Below are positions 7,978 through 16,848 of a DNA stretch of 61,599 nt, in pieces (positions within the stretch are counted from its first letter, which is position 1; each line of letters starts with the position of its first letter). The DNA lies in contig JAKPTO010000052.1 in assembly GCA_029555085.1 (NCBI GenBank), positions 1 to 61,599 of the forward strand, given 5' to 3'. The notes beneath the pieces were generated by a model. It was not told where the DNA came from. It made no database searches and saw only the letters and a program-made list of their open reading frames with translations. The position numbers and the translations under genes were made by a program. The DNA is from a bacterium. GTDB lineage: Bacteria; Patescibacteriota; Patescibacteriia; UBA1558; S5-K13.

Positions 7978-9096
7978 ATGCGAAAATCAAACAAAATTAT
8001 AGGAATATTTTTAGTATCAACTTTATTGATAGTGTTAGTTTTTATTATAATTTTTAGAGAGAAACAAATAAAAAATAATAATGACAATTTTAAAATAGAA
8101 TTAGATGTTGAACAGCAAGACACTTCCCAAGAAAATGAGAAGAGTGAAATTGATGTTTTATACGACCAATACTGGGAAGATACAGAAAATAAGGAAAATG
8201 AATTAAAATCATTGTTAAAACAAAGTGGAGATTTAAAATTTATTCAATTTGAAAACATATATACAAGTAACCAAGAAAACGATAGCCAAAAATATCCAAT
8301 ATTAGATTGCGACAATGAAATAGTTAAGTTTGAATTTATTCCAGATCCATATAGAAAACAGACAGATGAAAATATCATTTTTGAAGATAGAATGGATATT
8401 CAGATTATAAACAAAAAAACTAACAAAATAATTCAACAAAAAGAAACATATGTACCATGGAGTATATCAAAATTAAATTTTAATAATGCGGATTATTATA
8501 TAACAGAGGAATATACTGGTGGCGCTCATTGTTGTCACGAGCAAAGAATAATTGCATGCAAAGATGGTAAATTTACAATTGGTGATACTGCTAACTTTGG
8601 AAGTAATGGAGATCTTGGAGATTTTTTTATAAAAAATAATCAAATTTATTTTACTAAATTATGTGGTAGATTTGATTATTTTAATCTTAGTTATGCGTCA
8701 TCAGGTGGAATGAATTATGTGGCTTTTTATAAACTAGACACTGATTCTAATAAATTTGTAGATGTCTCAAAAGAATTTCCAGACTACTATTCCGCATTAG
8801 CAAAACAACAAAATGATTGGGTAATTAAATTAAAAAACTACGAACCAAATTTTTTTAGTGGATTAGATGAATTGTGGTATTATCCACTCATCAAGAGATT
8901 GACTGCAAGTTATTTTTCTGGAGAAAGTCAGGAAATTTATAAAAAACAATTTATAGAAGACATGAATTATTTTATAGGTGATTCTTCTACAGAAGAACAA
9001 AGTTTTTTATTGCCCATTACGAAAGATAATGTTGAAAAAATTTTTAATGATGCGATGAGGATTTTAAATTCTAACAACATAGATACTACAATATAA
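7978..9096 (+). CDS. Membrane-anchored extracytoplasmic protein, unknown function
   Basis: A 372-residue protein with one N-terminal hydrophobic segment (about residues 8-27) after a basic start, which suggests a signal anchor. The remainder is charged and extracytoplasmic. A short distinctive motif, TGGAHCCHEQ, lies near residues 180-189 and recalls secreted proteins of unknown role. No catalytic family is recognised. It lies 22 bases after the DpnI homologue and 38 bases before the alkyltransferase gene, all in the same direction. Confidence 0.6.
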   Translation: MRKSNKIIGIFLVSTLLIVLVFIIIFREKQIKNNNDNFKIELDVEQQDTSQENEKSEIDVLYDQYWEDTENKENELKSLLKQSGDLKFIQFENIYTSNQENDSQKYPILDCDNEIVKFEFIPDPYRKQTDENIIFEDRMDIQIINKKTNKIIQQKETYVPWSISKLNFNNADYYITEEYTGGAHCCHEQRIIACKDGKFTIGDTANFGSNGDLGDFFIKNNQIYFTKLCGRFDYFNLSYASSGGMNYVAFYKLDTDSNKFVDVSKEFPDYYSALAKQQNDWVIKLKNYEPNFFSGLDELWYYPLIKRLTASYFSGESQEIYKKQFIEDMNYFIGDSSTEEQSFLLPITKDNVEKIFNDAMRILNSNNIDTTI

Positions 9097-9134
9097 ACAT
9101 TGTTAATAAATTCGATAAAAAATAAAATAAACTA

Positions 9135-9392
9135 ATGCCCTCATTTTCAGAAAAAGTATATAAAATTGTTTCCAAAATTCCAAAAGGCAGTGTTATGACA
9201 TACAAACAAGTTGCAAAACTCGCTGGAAATGAAAAAGCATATAGAGCAGTTGGAAATATTTTGAACAAAAATTATAATCCAAAAATTCCATGTCATAGAG
9301 TCATAAAATCTGATGGAAAAATTGGTGGATACAATAGAGGCGAAAAGGAAAAAATTGAAATGTTAAAAAAAGAAGGATATAAATTTAATTAA
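9135..9392 (+). CDS. Methylated-DNA--[protein]-cysteine S-methyltransferase, minimal (Ogt/MGMT family)
   Basis: An 85-residue protein consisting only of the DNA-binding winged-helix and active-site domain. The active-site motif IPCHRV is present with Cys53, so it should accept alkyl groups from O6-alkylguanine. Alkyltransferase-like (ATL) proteins would lack this cysteine. It lacks the N-terminal ribonuclease-H-like domain of Ada-C/Ogt; such short forms are common in small genomes. It sits inside the restriction-modification neighbourhood. Confidence 0.9.
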   Translation: MPSFSEKVYKIVSKIPKGSVMTYKQVAKLAGNEKAYRAVGNILNKNYNPKIPCHRVIKSDGKIGGYNRGEKEKIEMLKKEGYKFN

Positions 9393-9432
9393 TAATGTAT
9401 AATTAATTTGTGTAAAAAAATTATAATTTAAT

Positions 9433-10215
9433 ATGGGGTCATTTAATGATATCAATTTAAAAAAATGGAAAGAGTCAGAAATTTGGACTGATAGTCTTTG
9501 GATTATTCCAGAAAGAGATAAAAGTGGAAAACATGATAACTCATATCATGGAAATTTTGTACCACAAATACCAAGACAATTAATTTTAAGATACACTAAA
9601 AAAAATGATATTGTTTTTGATCCATTTGTTGGTAGTGGAACAACTGCTTATGAGGCGGAAAGCTTAAAAAGAAATTTTATTGGAATAGATATTCAAAAAA
9701 AATTAATTTCAAAAATAAAAAATAATTTGGATGGCAAGAATAATTTTTCTATTTTAGTAAAAGGTGATAGTACAAAAAAAATAACACTTAATAAAATAAT
9801 AGAATCCCTCAAACAACGAAAAAAAAAGAAAGTTCAATTAGCTATTCTTCATCCACCATATTTTGATATAATAAAATTTTCACAATTTAATGATGATTTA
9901 TCAAATGCAAAATCTTTAGAGGATTTTCTAAAAAAATTTAGGTTAGTCTTGGAAAATACCGCATCTCTCTTAGAAGAAAAGAGATATTTAGCAATAGTTA
10001 TTGGAGATAAATATTCTGATAGTCAATGGATTCCATTGGGATTTTATTGCATGAACGAAGCTCAAAAATTAGGATTAACTCTAAAAAGTATTATTGTGAA
10101 AAATATGAGCGGAAATAGAGGGAAGCAAAATAAAGAAGCTATTTGGAGATATCGAGCACTTGCCAGTGATTATTATATTTTTAAACATGAATATATATTA
10201 ATTTTTAAAAAATAA
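9433..10215 (+). CDS. Site-specific DNA methyltransferase (N6-adenine or N4-cytosine)
   Basis: A 260-residue amino-methyltransferase. SAM-binding motif I is FDPFVGSGTT (residues 62-71), followed by NFIGIDI. Catalytic motif IV reads HPPY (140-143) rather than the usual D/N/SPPY. The order motif I then IV differs from the common beta class. The HGNFVPQIPRQLI stretch before motif I is typical of DNA methylases that end in this module. It is the first gene of a compact methylase / nuclease / second methylase cluster, with the next gene 4 bases away. The recognition site is unknown. Confidence 0.82.
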   Translation: MGSFNDINLKKWKESEIWTDSLWIIPERDKSGKHDNSYHGNFVPQIPRQLILRYTKKNDIVFDPFVGSGTTAYEAESLKRNFIGIDIQKKLISKIKNNLDGKNNFSILVKGDSTKKITLNKIIESLKQRKKKKVQLAILHPPYFDIIKFSQFNDDLSNAKSLEDFLKKFRLVLENTASLLEEKRYLAIVIGDKYSDSQWIPLGFYCMNEAQKLGLTLKSIIVKNMSGNRGKQNKEAIWRYRALASDYYIFKHEYILIFKK

Positions 10216-10219
10216 AATT

Positions 10220-11080
10220 ATGGCAATATTAAGTATCAAGGATGTTAATTTTATTAAATTAAAATCTTTGAAAAAGGAATATCTAAAAAAATTTTGTACT
10301 AATTTTAGCATTGAACAATCCAACAATATAACACAGATGATAAAAAATATTTTATCTGCTTTCGATACTGGGTTGATATCAACAAAACACATTAATGAAT
10401 ATATAAAAAATCTGTATAAACAAATTCGCATAGAAGAAATAAGACAAACTGGCGCTAACCATGAGTCAATAATTAAAGAATTGAATCATGTAGATTCCCA
10501 TATATGGGGAATGGTTCAGGGGGCCGTAGATGCCCATATACAGTCTAATTATGTCAGAAAATATTTCAAATATAGTGATATTATAGACGCCATTAGAGGC
10601 TCTCTTTATGGAACCATAGAATCTTATACTCTTTGTACTTGGTATAATCATTGGAGTACTGTATTTCTAGAAGATTTAATTTGTAAAAACGATAAAGTTG
10701 TACCAATTATTAAGAAGGTTAGGGGTGTTGATGTTATATGGAATGAGCAACCAGTAGATATAAAAGTAACTAATTTACCAAAAGAGTGGTTTAATGATGG
10801 AAAAACAATTGACGATGCAATTAACAATCCAGTTTCTGTGTGCGAATATTTATATAGACTTCAGGGCGCTCAAAGATTTGGATCAGAAAACAGATTATTT
10901 ATTATTATTTACGATAAAAATAATCCGATAGATAGTTGGAAAATAAAAAGAGAGTATTCATTAATAAAAGAATCGGTCGATAATTTTTTTAATCAAAACA
11001 TACCCCTAGATCCGATTAACTTTAGTTTTAATTCCTCTCAACACCTAGCACATGCTAAGGTAATGTTTATTTTAAAATAA
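10220..11080 (+). CDS. Putative type II restriction endonuclease
   Basis: A 286-residue protein placed exactly between two DNA methyltransferases, with gaps of 4 and 1 bases. A PD-(D/E)xK-like motif can be read as RGVDV (Asp171) followed by VDIKV (Asp180, Lys182). GAQRFG lies downstream. The family is not recognised with certainty. The restriction-enzyme call rests mainly on this motif and on the neighbourhood. If correct, it cleaves the site protected by one or both flanking methylases. With one methylase on each side, an asymmetric recognition site (type IIS-like arrangement) is plausible. Confidence 0.65.
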   Translation: MAILSIKDVNFIKLKSLKKEYLKKFCTNFSIEQSNNITQMIKNILSAFDTGLISTKHINEYIKNLYKQIRIEEIRQTGANHESIIKELNHVDSHIWGMVQGAVDAHIQSNYVRKYFKYSDIIDAIRGSLYGTIESYTLCTWYNHWSTVFLEDLICKNDKVVPIIKKVRGVDVIWNEQPVDIKVTNLPKEWFNDGKTIDDAINNPVSVCEYLYRLQGAQRFGSENRLFIIIYDKNNPIDSWKIKREYSLIKESVDNFFNQNIPLDPINFSFNSSQHLAHAKVMFILK

Positions 11081-11081
11081 A

Positions 11082-12143
11082 ATGAATTATATAGGAAGTA
11101 AATTATCATTATTAGAATTCATAGAGGATTCTATAAATAAAGTAGCTGATAAAAACTGCAAAATTTTTTGTGATTTGTTTGCTGGGACTGGAGTAGTTGG
11201 TAGTTATTTTAAAAAAAGGGGATACAAAATAATTGCAAACGACATTCAATATTATAGTTATGTTCTTAATAGACATTATATTGGGAATCATAAATTGTTA
11301 GAATTTAATAGTTTACTAAAAGAAATTCCAGTTTTAAAAAAATTGAAGATTCGAAATAGAAAAGATTATGTTTGTAAATATCTATCAAATTTAAATGGAG
11401 CAAAGGGTTTCATTTATAAAAATTATTGTTTAGGTGGAACCAAAAATACAAAAATAAAAAGACAATATTTTTCAGATTTTAATGGAATGAAATGTGATGC
11501 GATACGACAAAAAATAGAAAAATGGAAGCAAAAAAAATTAATATCAAATAATGAGTATTATTTTTTAATTACAAGTCTAATTGAATCAATAGATAAATAT
11601 GCAAATACGGCATCTGTTTATGGAGCATTTTTGAAAAAGTTAAAAAAAACAGCTCAAAATAACCTCATACTCAAACCAGCTGAAATTATAATCAATGACT
11701 ATGCTCATAAGGTTCTTAATGATGATATAAATATTGCGATAAAAAAAATTCATGGGGATATTTTATATTTAGATCCGCCATACAACCAGAGACAATATGC
11801 AACAAATTATCATCTATTAGAAACTATAGCAAAATATGACAATCCTAAAATCTACGGGAAAACGGGATTAAGAGAATACCAAAGTCAAAAATCTCTATAT
11901 TGTTCAAAGCCTGAGGTAAAAAAGGCGTTTAAAGATTTAATTTTAAATGCAAATGTAAAATATATATTTTTAAGTTACAATAATGAAGGTCTGATGACTT
12001 TAAATGATATAAAAGAAATTATGAGTTTGAGAGGACAATATGGAAATTTTAAAAAAGAATATAGTCGCTTTAGAGCGGATAAAAACAGAAAATATATAGC
12101 TAGCAAGACTACGGAATATCTTCATTATGTAATCTGTAAATAA
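11082..12143 (+). CDS. D12-class DNA adenine-N6 methyltransferase
   Basis: A 353-residue methylase. The N-terminal MNYIGSKLSLLEFI is typical of D12-class (Dam/FokI-like) enzymes. SAM motif I is FCDLFAGTG (residues 29-37), and catalytic motif IV is LDPPYNQRQY around residue 230. ANDIQYYS supplies the acidic residue of motif II. It transfers a methyl group to adenine N6. It starts 1 base after the putative endonuclease stop and is the last gene of the system. It should not target GATC if the nearby DpnI-like enzyme is active. Confidence 0.88.
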   Translation: MNYIGSKLSLLEFIEDSINKVADKNCKIFCDLFAGTGVVGSYFKKRGYKIIANDIQYYSYVLNRHYIGNHKLLEFNSLLKEIPVLKKLKIRNRKDYVCKYLSNLNGAKGFIYKNYCLGGTKNTKIKRQYFSDFNGMKCDAIRQKIEKWKQKKLISNNEYYFLITSLIESIDKYANTASVYGAFLKKLKKTAQNNLILKPAEIIINDYAHKVLNDDINIAIKKIHGDILYLDPPYNQRQYATNYHLLETIAKYDNPKIYGKTGLREYQSQKSLYCSKPEVKKAFKDLILNANVKYIFLSYNNEGLMTLNDIKEIMSLRGQYGNFKKEYSRFRADKNRKYIASKTTEYLHYVICK

Positions 12144-12148
12144 TTAAC

Positions 12149-13039
12149 ATGTCAATTTCAATAATCATCGTAAATTACAAAGTAAAAGATTTACTTGATA
12201 AAACATTATCTTCACTTTTTGAGTTTAATAAAAATATTGAACTAGATGTGATTGTTGTTGATAATGACTCAAATGACGGAAGCGAAGACATGGTAAAAAA
12301 TAAATATCCACAAGTTAGATATGTTCAATCAGGTGGAAATTTAGGTTTCGCAAAAGCAAATAATATTGGTTATAAATTAGCAAAATATGATCACATACTA
12401 CTACTAAATCCTGACACAGAATTTATTGAGCCAGATTCACTAAAAAAACTTATTGAGATTTTTGATTCATGCGAAAATATCGGAGCAATTGCATGTAAAT
12501 TATTAAATAGTGACGGAAGTTTACAAGCATCTTGTAGAACATTTCCAACTCTGTCTTCACAAATTTTTGTATTATTAAAACTTCACAATTTTTTTCCGCG
12601 TTTAATTCCTAGCATAAAAAAATATTACATGCTTGATTTTGATTACAATAGTGAAAAAAAAGTTGACCAAGTCATGGGTGCATTTCTACTTACAAATAAA
12701 AAAATTATTGAAAAGGTTGGTGGATTATTAGATGAAGATTATTGGTTACTTTTTGAAGAAGTTGATTTGTGTACTAGAATTAAAAAACACGGATTTGATA
12801 TTATATTTACGCCAATTACAAGTATAAGGCACCACAAAGGAGAGAGTTTTAAACAAGAAAAAATATTAAAAAATCAAAAAACTTTCAATAATAGTTTATT
12901 AATGTATTTCAAAAAACATAAAAACGAATTACAGGTTTTAATTTTAAAATTTTTTATTGTAATAAACTGGTTTATCGTGCGATTAGTTATGGTTGCTGCG
13001 AAACTAAAAATCTTACCTAAAAAAAAGAAATATTTATAA
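12149..13039 (+). CDS. Family 2 glycosyltransferase
   Basis: A 296-residue GT2 enzyme with the rhamnosyltransferase-like layout: SIIIVNYKV at the start, VVDNDSNDGSED (nucleotide-sugar binding), LLNPDTEF (DxD-like metal site) and LLFEEVDLCTR near residues 209-219. It likely adds a sugar to a cell-surface glycan on the cytoplasmic face. A weak hydrophobic stretch near the C-terminus suggests membrane association. It overlaps the following membrane protein gene by one base, indicating translational coupling. Confidence 0.88.
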   Translation: MSISIIIVNYKVKDLLDKTLSSLFEFNKNIELDVIVVDNDSNDGSEDMVKNKYPQVRYVQSGGNLGFAKANNIGYKLAKYDHILLLNPDTEFIEPDSLKKLIEIFDSCENIGAIACKLLNSDGSLQASCRTFPTLSSQIFVLLKLHNFFPRLIPSIKKYYMLDFDYNSEKKVDQVMGAFLLTNKKIIEKVGGLLDEDYWLLFEEVDLCTRIKKHGFDIIFTPITSIRHHKGESFKQEKILKNQKTFNNSLLMYFKKHKNELQVLILKFFIVINWFIVRLVMVAAKLKILPKKKKYL

Positions 13040-14514
13040 TGTTTAACTTTCTTAAAAATAAATACTTTTCAATAACCTTCTTATCTCTTATTGTATTAGA
13101 TGCTATTTTTTTTCTTGCTCATAAATTTACAACATTTAATTATATCGCATTTTCACTTCTTGCAATTTGTATAATTTATTTAATTTCTTACGATATAAAA
13201 TGGATTATTTATATTAGTTTTTTGGAATTATTTGTGGGTTCTTTTGGGCGACTCATGAGCATAGATTTATTTGGATTTTCTCTATCATTACGAATATTTA
13301 TTTTTGTAATTTCATTTATTTTCGGAATGATTTATGTTGTAAAAAATAAAAAAATCGACTTTTTGAAAAGTCAGTATAAATGTTTTTATTTTGTTTATAT
13401 TTTAATTCTTATATTTGGAATAATTATTGCATTAATAAATAAAGCTAAAATCTCAAACATTTTCTTTGACATAAATAATTTTATATTTTTCTTAATTCTA
13501 CCAATTTATTATCAAATTATTATAAAAGAAGAGAGGATTCTAAAAAATTTATTTTATATTTTCATTTCTGCGACTCTATTTTTATCACTAAAAACAATTA
13601 TTGTTTTTTATTTATTTTCACAACATTTCTCGTGTTTGGACTTTACAAGTCTTTATAAGTGGATCAGGGATTCTCGACTTGGTGAAATTACAAAAATGAA
13701 TGAACATTTTTACAGAATATTTTTTCAAAGTCAAATTTATTTAATGATTGCTTTTATAATAAATTCAGTAATTTTAATATTTCAAAAATTAAAAAAGAAA
13801 GAAAAAATATTTTTTTATATATTATTAATTATAAATCTATCTGCAATCATAATTAGTTTTTCAAGAAGTTTTTGGCTTGGAATTGTAAGTTCGTTATTAA
13901 TTTTATTCATAATATTAATCCTTAAAAAAGAAAAATTTATAAACATTGTAACAAACTATTTAAAACTTTTTGGAATTTTGATTTTGTCAGTATTTTTTGT
14001 TTTTATATTATTAAAAATTCCAGATACTCATATAAATTTTGCTGATATGTTATCGGGTCGTGTAAGTGAATCTGACGCGAGTAGTAATTCAAGAATGGAA
14101 TTACTTAATCCAATGTTACGTGATATAAAAAAATCTCCAATATTAGGTCATGGATTTGCCCATGAAATAAGTTATTTTTCAAAAGATCCAAGAAATTTAA
14201 ATGATTCTAATCCCACGGGCGAAGTTACAACTTACAGCTTTGAATGGGGTTGGCTCAGTTTTTGGCTTAAAATAGGCATTTTTGGACTATTATTTTACAT
14301 AATTTTGAGCTTGAAAATAATTAAAGATTCTGTTAAATTAATTGGTAGTAATAATGTAATTTTTATTGCATCATTGCTTTGTTTTATATCTATTTCAGTA
14401 GTTCATATTTTTTCACCATATTTAGATCACCCACTAGGACTTGGATTTATAATATTAATAATTTGTATAATAGAAAAATATAAAAACGACTCATTGTCAT
14501 TCCCGCGCAGTTGA
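13039..14514 (+). CDS. O-antigen ligase / polymerase-like multi-spanning membrane protein
   Basis: A 491-residue protein with about 10-12 hydrophobic helices. A long extracytoplasmic loop contains SGRVSESDASSNSR and PILGHGFAHE, a layout typical of the WaaL/Wzy family. These proteins join or polymerise lipid-linked glycans outside the membrane. Surrounding glycosyltransferases support this role. The last six residues are encoded by the start of a repeat (ttgtcattcccgcg). A 127-base-offset imperfect copy of the gene end follows downstream, so the original C-terminus may have been altered by the duplication. Confidence 0.78.
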   Translation: MFNFLKNKYFSITFLSLIVLDAIFFLAHKFTTFNYIAFSLLAICIIYLISYDIKWIIYISFLELFVGSFGRLMSIDLFGFSLSLRIFIFVISFIFGMIYVVKNKKIDFLKSQYKCFYFVYILILIFGIIIALINKAKISNIFFDINNFIFFLILPIYYQIIIKEERILKNLFYIFISATLFLSLKTIIVFYLFSQHFSCLDFTSLYKWIRDSRLGEITKMNEHFYRIFFQSQIYLMIAFIINSVILIFQKLKKKEKIFFYILLIINLSAIIISFSRSFWLGIVSSLLILFIILILKKEKFINIVTNYLKLFGILILSVFFVFILLKIPDTHINFADMLSGRVSESDASSNSRMELLNPMLRDIKKSPILGHGFAHEISYFSKDPRNLNDSNPTGEVTTYSFEWGWLSFWLKIGIFGLLFYIILSLKIIKDSVKLIGSNNVIFIASLLCFISISVVHIFSPYLDHPLGLGFIILIICIIEKYKNDSLSFPRS

Positions 14515-14634
14515 ACAATTATCAATGGTTTATATTTTTTCACCATATTTAGATCATCGGCCAGAATCTAGATTTATAATATTAATAATTTGTATAATAG
14601 AAAAATATAAAAACGACTCATTGTCATTCCCGCG
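14405..14634 (+). repeat. Tandem duplication of the 3' end of the ligase-like gene
   Basis: 14405-14507 and 14532-14634 are direct repeats at a constant offset of 127 bases. They are near-identical except for roughly ten changes around 14427-14440 / 14554-14567. The second copy keeps an open frame encoding YIFSPYLDH and ILIICIIEKYKND, i.e. a second copy of the last transmembrane helix, but it lies after the stop of the gene. Both copies end at the same REP-like sequence. Confidence 0.92.
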
Positions 14635-14645
14635 TAAGCGGGAAT
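14620..14645. repeat. REP-like palindrome (GTCATTCCCGC...GCGGGAAT)
   Basis: attcccgc (14626-14633), loop gtaa, gcgggaat (14638-14645) form a perfect 8-bp hairpin of unusually high GC for this region. The first, truncated copy of the repeat at 14494-14507 keeps only the left arm. Such GTCATTCCCGCG palindromes are widespread dispersed repeats in bacteria. The partner gene just downstream encodes a GIY-YIG nuclease. Confidence 0.75.
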
Positions 14646-14689
14646 CCAGTGCGACACAACAATACAAAGTTTAATAAAAAAAGCGATTT

Positions 14690-14986
14690 ATGAAATACGA
14701 AAAAGAGTATTTTGTCTATATACTTGCAAGTTATAGAAATGGAACATTGTATATAGGTCTAACAAATAATTTAATAAGGAGGGTTTCTGAACACAAATCA
14801 GGAATAATAAAAGGATTCACAAAAAAATATAATATTAAAATGTTAGTTTATTATGAATCAACAAATGATATTTTTTCAGCAATAACAAGAGAAAAACAAA
14901 TGAAAAAATGGAATAGAAAATGGAAGCTTGAATTAATAGAAAAATTCAATCCAAATTGGGAAGATTTATATTATAAATTATTTTAA
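14690..14986 (+). CDS. Single-domain GIY-YIG endonuclease (UPF0213/YhbQ-like)
   Basis: A 98-residue protein consisting of one GIY-YIG nuclease domain: YFVYIL (residues 7-12) and TLYIGLT (19-25) form the GIY-YIG core. The catalytic arginine sits in NLIRRVSEH and a glutamate in AITREKQMKKW. It is intact and full length for the family. It lies 45 bases after a REP-like palindrome and interrupts a glycosyltransferase cluster, which suggests insertion. Such nucleases are often found next to palindromic repeats. A role in repeat mobility is inference. Confidence 0.88.
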   Translation: MKYEKEYFVYILASYRNGTLYIGLTNNLIRRVSEHKSGIIKGFTKKYNIKMLVYYESTNDIFSAITREKQMKKWNRKWKLELIEKFNPNWEDLYYKLF

Positions 14987-14990
14987 CACA

Positions 14991-16004
14991 ATGTCTAGAA
15001 TAAGTATCAACTTAGTTACCTGGAACGGAGCAAAATACATTAAACATTGTATTAATTCTATATTACAACAAACTTTCACAGATTATGATGTAAATATTTT
15101 TGATAATAATTCTAACGATAATACAGTTGAAATTATAGAAAAAAACTTTCCACAATTTAAAGTGCTAAAAAATAGAGAAAATATTGGTTTTGCTCCTGCG
15201 CATAATAAATTATTTGCATGGAGTAAATCAGATTACATAATGTGCTTAAATCAAGATATGATACTAGAGCCAAATTTTTTAGAAAATATCTTCAATTTTT
15301 TAAATAGCACCAAAGAAACAAATATTGGAACAATTGCTCCAAAATTATTTCAATGGAAATTTGACGATAACGATCCTTATAATTCAGATAAAACTGGTAA
15401 AACAAATATAATTGATACTTGTGGATTTCAAGTTTTTAAAAATCATCAAGTTGTAGATATTGGTCAGTCAAAAGAAGACGCTCCAGAGTTTAATAAAATA
15501 AAAGAAGTATTTGGTTCATCTGGCGCTTGTCCTATTTATCTAAAAAAAGCCCTCGAAGATGTTAAAATTAATAATGAATATTTTGATGAAGATTTTTTTA
15601 GCTATAAAGAAGATGTCGATTTGGCATTTCGCCTAAGACTTGCTGGATATAAATGTTATTTTTTACCCAACGCAATTTGCTATCACGACAGATCTATTAA
15701 AACTGGAACAAGTACTATAAAAAACAGAAAAGCGAAACCATCTTGGATAAATAAATATTCTTATAGAAATCATGTTTATTTACTTATAAAAAATGAATTT
15801 TTTGTAAATTTTATCAAATGTTTTTTTCAATTATTTTTTTATGAATTCAAAAAATTTATTTATGTATTATTTTTTGAACATGAAAGTTTTAAATTTTTAT
15901 TTAAAAATAAAAAATTATTCTCTAAAATGAAAAATAAAAGAAAATACATATTTAAAAATATTGTGCGTATTACAAGTAAAGAATTATATAAATGGTATAA
16001 ATAA
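14991..16004 (+). CDS. Family 2 glycosyltransferase
   Basis: A 337-residue GT2 enzyme: ISINLVTWNG at the N-terminus, IFDNNSNDNTVE, MCLNQDM (DxD position) near residues 82-88, and DEDFFSYKEDVDLAFR near 198-213. The C-terminal ~70 residues are hydrophobic and basic, suggesting peripheral membrane attachment. It is probably part of the same surface-glycan pathway as its neighbours. The ATG follows 4 bases after the GIY-YIG stop. Confidence 0.87.
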   Translation: MSRISINLVTWNGAKYIKHCINSILQQTFTDYDVNIFDNNSNDNTVEIIEKNFPQFKVLKNRENIGFAPAHNKLFAWSKSDYIMCLNQDMILEPNFLENIFNFLNSTKETNIGTIAPKLFQWKFDDNDPYNSDKTGKTNIIDTCGFQVFKNHQVVDIGQSKEDAPEFNKIKEVFGSSGACPIYLKKALEDVKINNEYFDEDFFSYKEDVDLAFRLRLAGYKCYFLPNAICYHDRSIKTGTSTIKNRKAKPSWINKYSYRNHVYLLIKNEFFVNFIKCFFQLFFYEFKKFIYVLFFEHESFKFLFKNKKLFSKMKNKRKYIFKNIVRITSKELYKWYK

Positions 16005-16005
16005 C

Positions 16006-16848
16006 ATGGAATTATCTATAATAATTTTAAATTATAAATCATCACAACTTATAAAATACCAATTAAAAAAATTGGCTAATTATAATTTTAACTTTGATAC
16101 AGAAATTATAGTTATTGATAATGATTCTCGTGATGACATAGAAAGCATTGTGCAAGAATTTCCAAATGTAAAATTTATTCAATCAGGAAAAAATATTGGA
16201 TTCTGTGCTGCGAACAATTTAGCTGCAAAATCCGCAAGGGGCAAATATATAATGATATTAAATCCAGATATAAGAATAGAGCAATTTACAATAGAAAAAC
16301 TTTACGAAACCCTGAAATCAAATGATAATATTGGCATTATTGGACCTCGTCTTATAAATGCAGATGGATCTACTCAAGAAACAAGTTTCACATTTCCAAA
16401 TATTTATTATCCATTATTCAGAAGAACATTTTTAGGGAAAACAAAAATCGGCCAAAAATGGCTTTATAAATTTTTATTAAAAGACAAGGATAGGACTAAA
16501 AATTTTGAAGTTGATTGGCTCCAGGGCGCTTGTTTTATAATAAAAATGCATGTTTTTAATAAAATAAATGGCTATGATGAAAAAATATTTATGTACTTAG
16601 ATGATATGGATTTGTGTCGTCGTGTCTGGGAAGCTGGATATTCAGTGTATTACATGGGCGAAGTTACAGCAATTCATTTGCACCAAAAAATGTCCGCTAA
16701 TAAAAATATATTTATTTCTATATTTACAAATAAATTGTCTAGAATTCATATAAAAAGCTGGTTGCATTACATAAAAAAATACTCTGGCATGGATTTTCCA
16801 AAAAATTGTCCATCAGGAAAAAATTATTCAAACTCACAAGTTAAATAA
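16006..16848 (+). CDS. Family 2 glycosyltransferase (rhamnosyltransferase-like)
   Basis: A 280-residue GT2 enzyme starting at the ATG at 16006. An upstream in-frame TTG at 15961 would overlap the previous gene and adds nothing conserved. Motifs: LSIIILNYKS, VIDNDSRDD, MILNPDIR, LQGACFIIK and YLDDMDLCRRVWEAGY. This is the classic layout of dTDP-rhamnosyl-type transferases, though the donor is not certain. Its 3' end overlaps the 3' end of the convergent MEMO-like gene by 25 bases. Confidence 0.88.
   Translation: MELSIIILNYKSSQLIKYQLKKLANYNFNFDTEIIVIDNDSRDDIESIVQEFPNVKFIQSGKNIGFCAANNLAAKSARGKYIMILNPDIRIEQFTIEKLYETLKSNDNIGIIGPRLINADGSTQETSFTFPNIYYPLFRRTFLGKTKIGQKWLYKFLLKDKDRTKNFEVDWLQGACFIIKMHVFNKINGYDEKIFMYLDDMDLCRRVWEAGYSVYYMGEVTAIHLHQKMSANKNIFISIFTNKLSRIHIKSWLHYIKKYSGMDFPKNCPSGKNYSNSQVK

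Noticed and set aside
9433-12143. Insertion sequence or transposon carrying the restriction cassette
   Set aside because: No transposase, terminal inverted repeats or target duplications seen at either side.
15961-16005. Upstream TTG start for the third GT2 enzyme
   Set aside because: It would overlap the previous gene by 44 bases and adds 15 residues before the conserved LSIIILNYKS start; ATG 16006 preferred.
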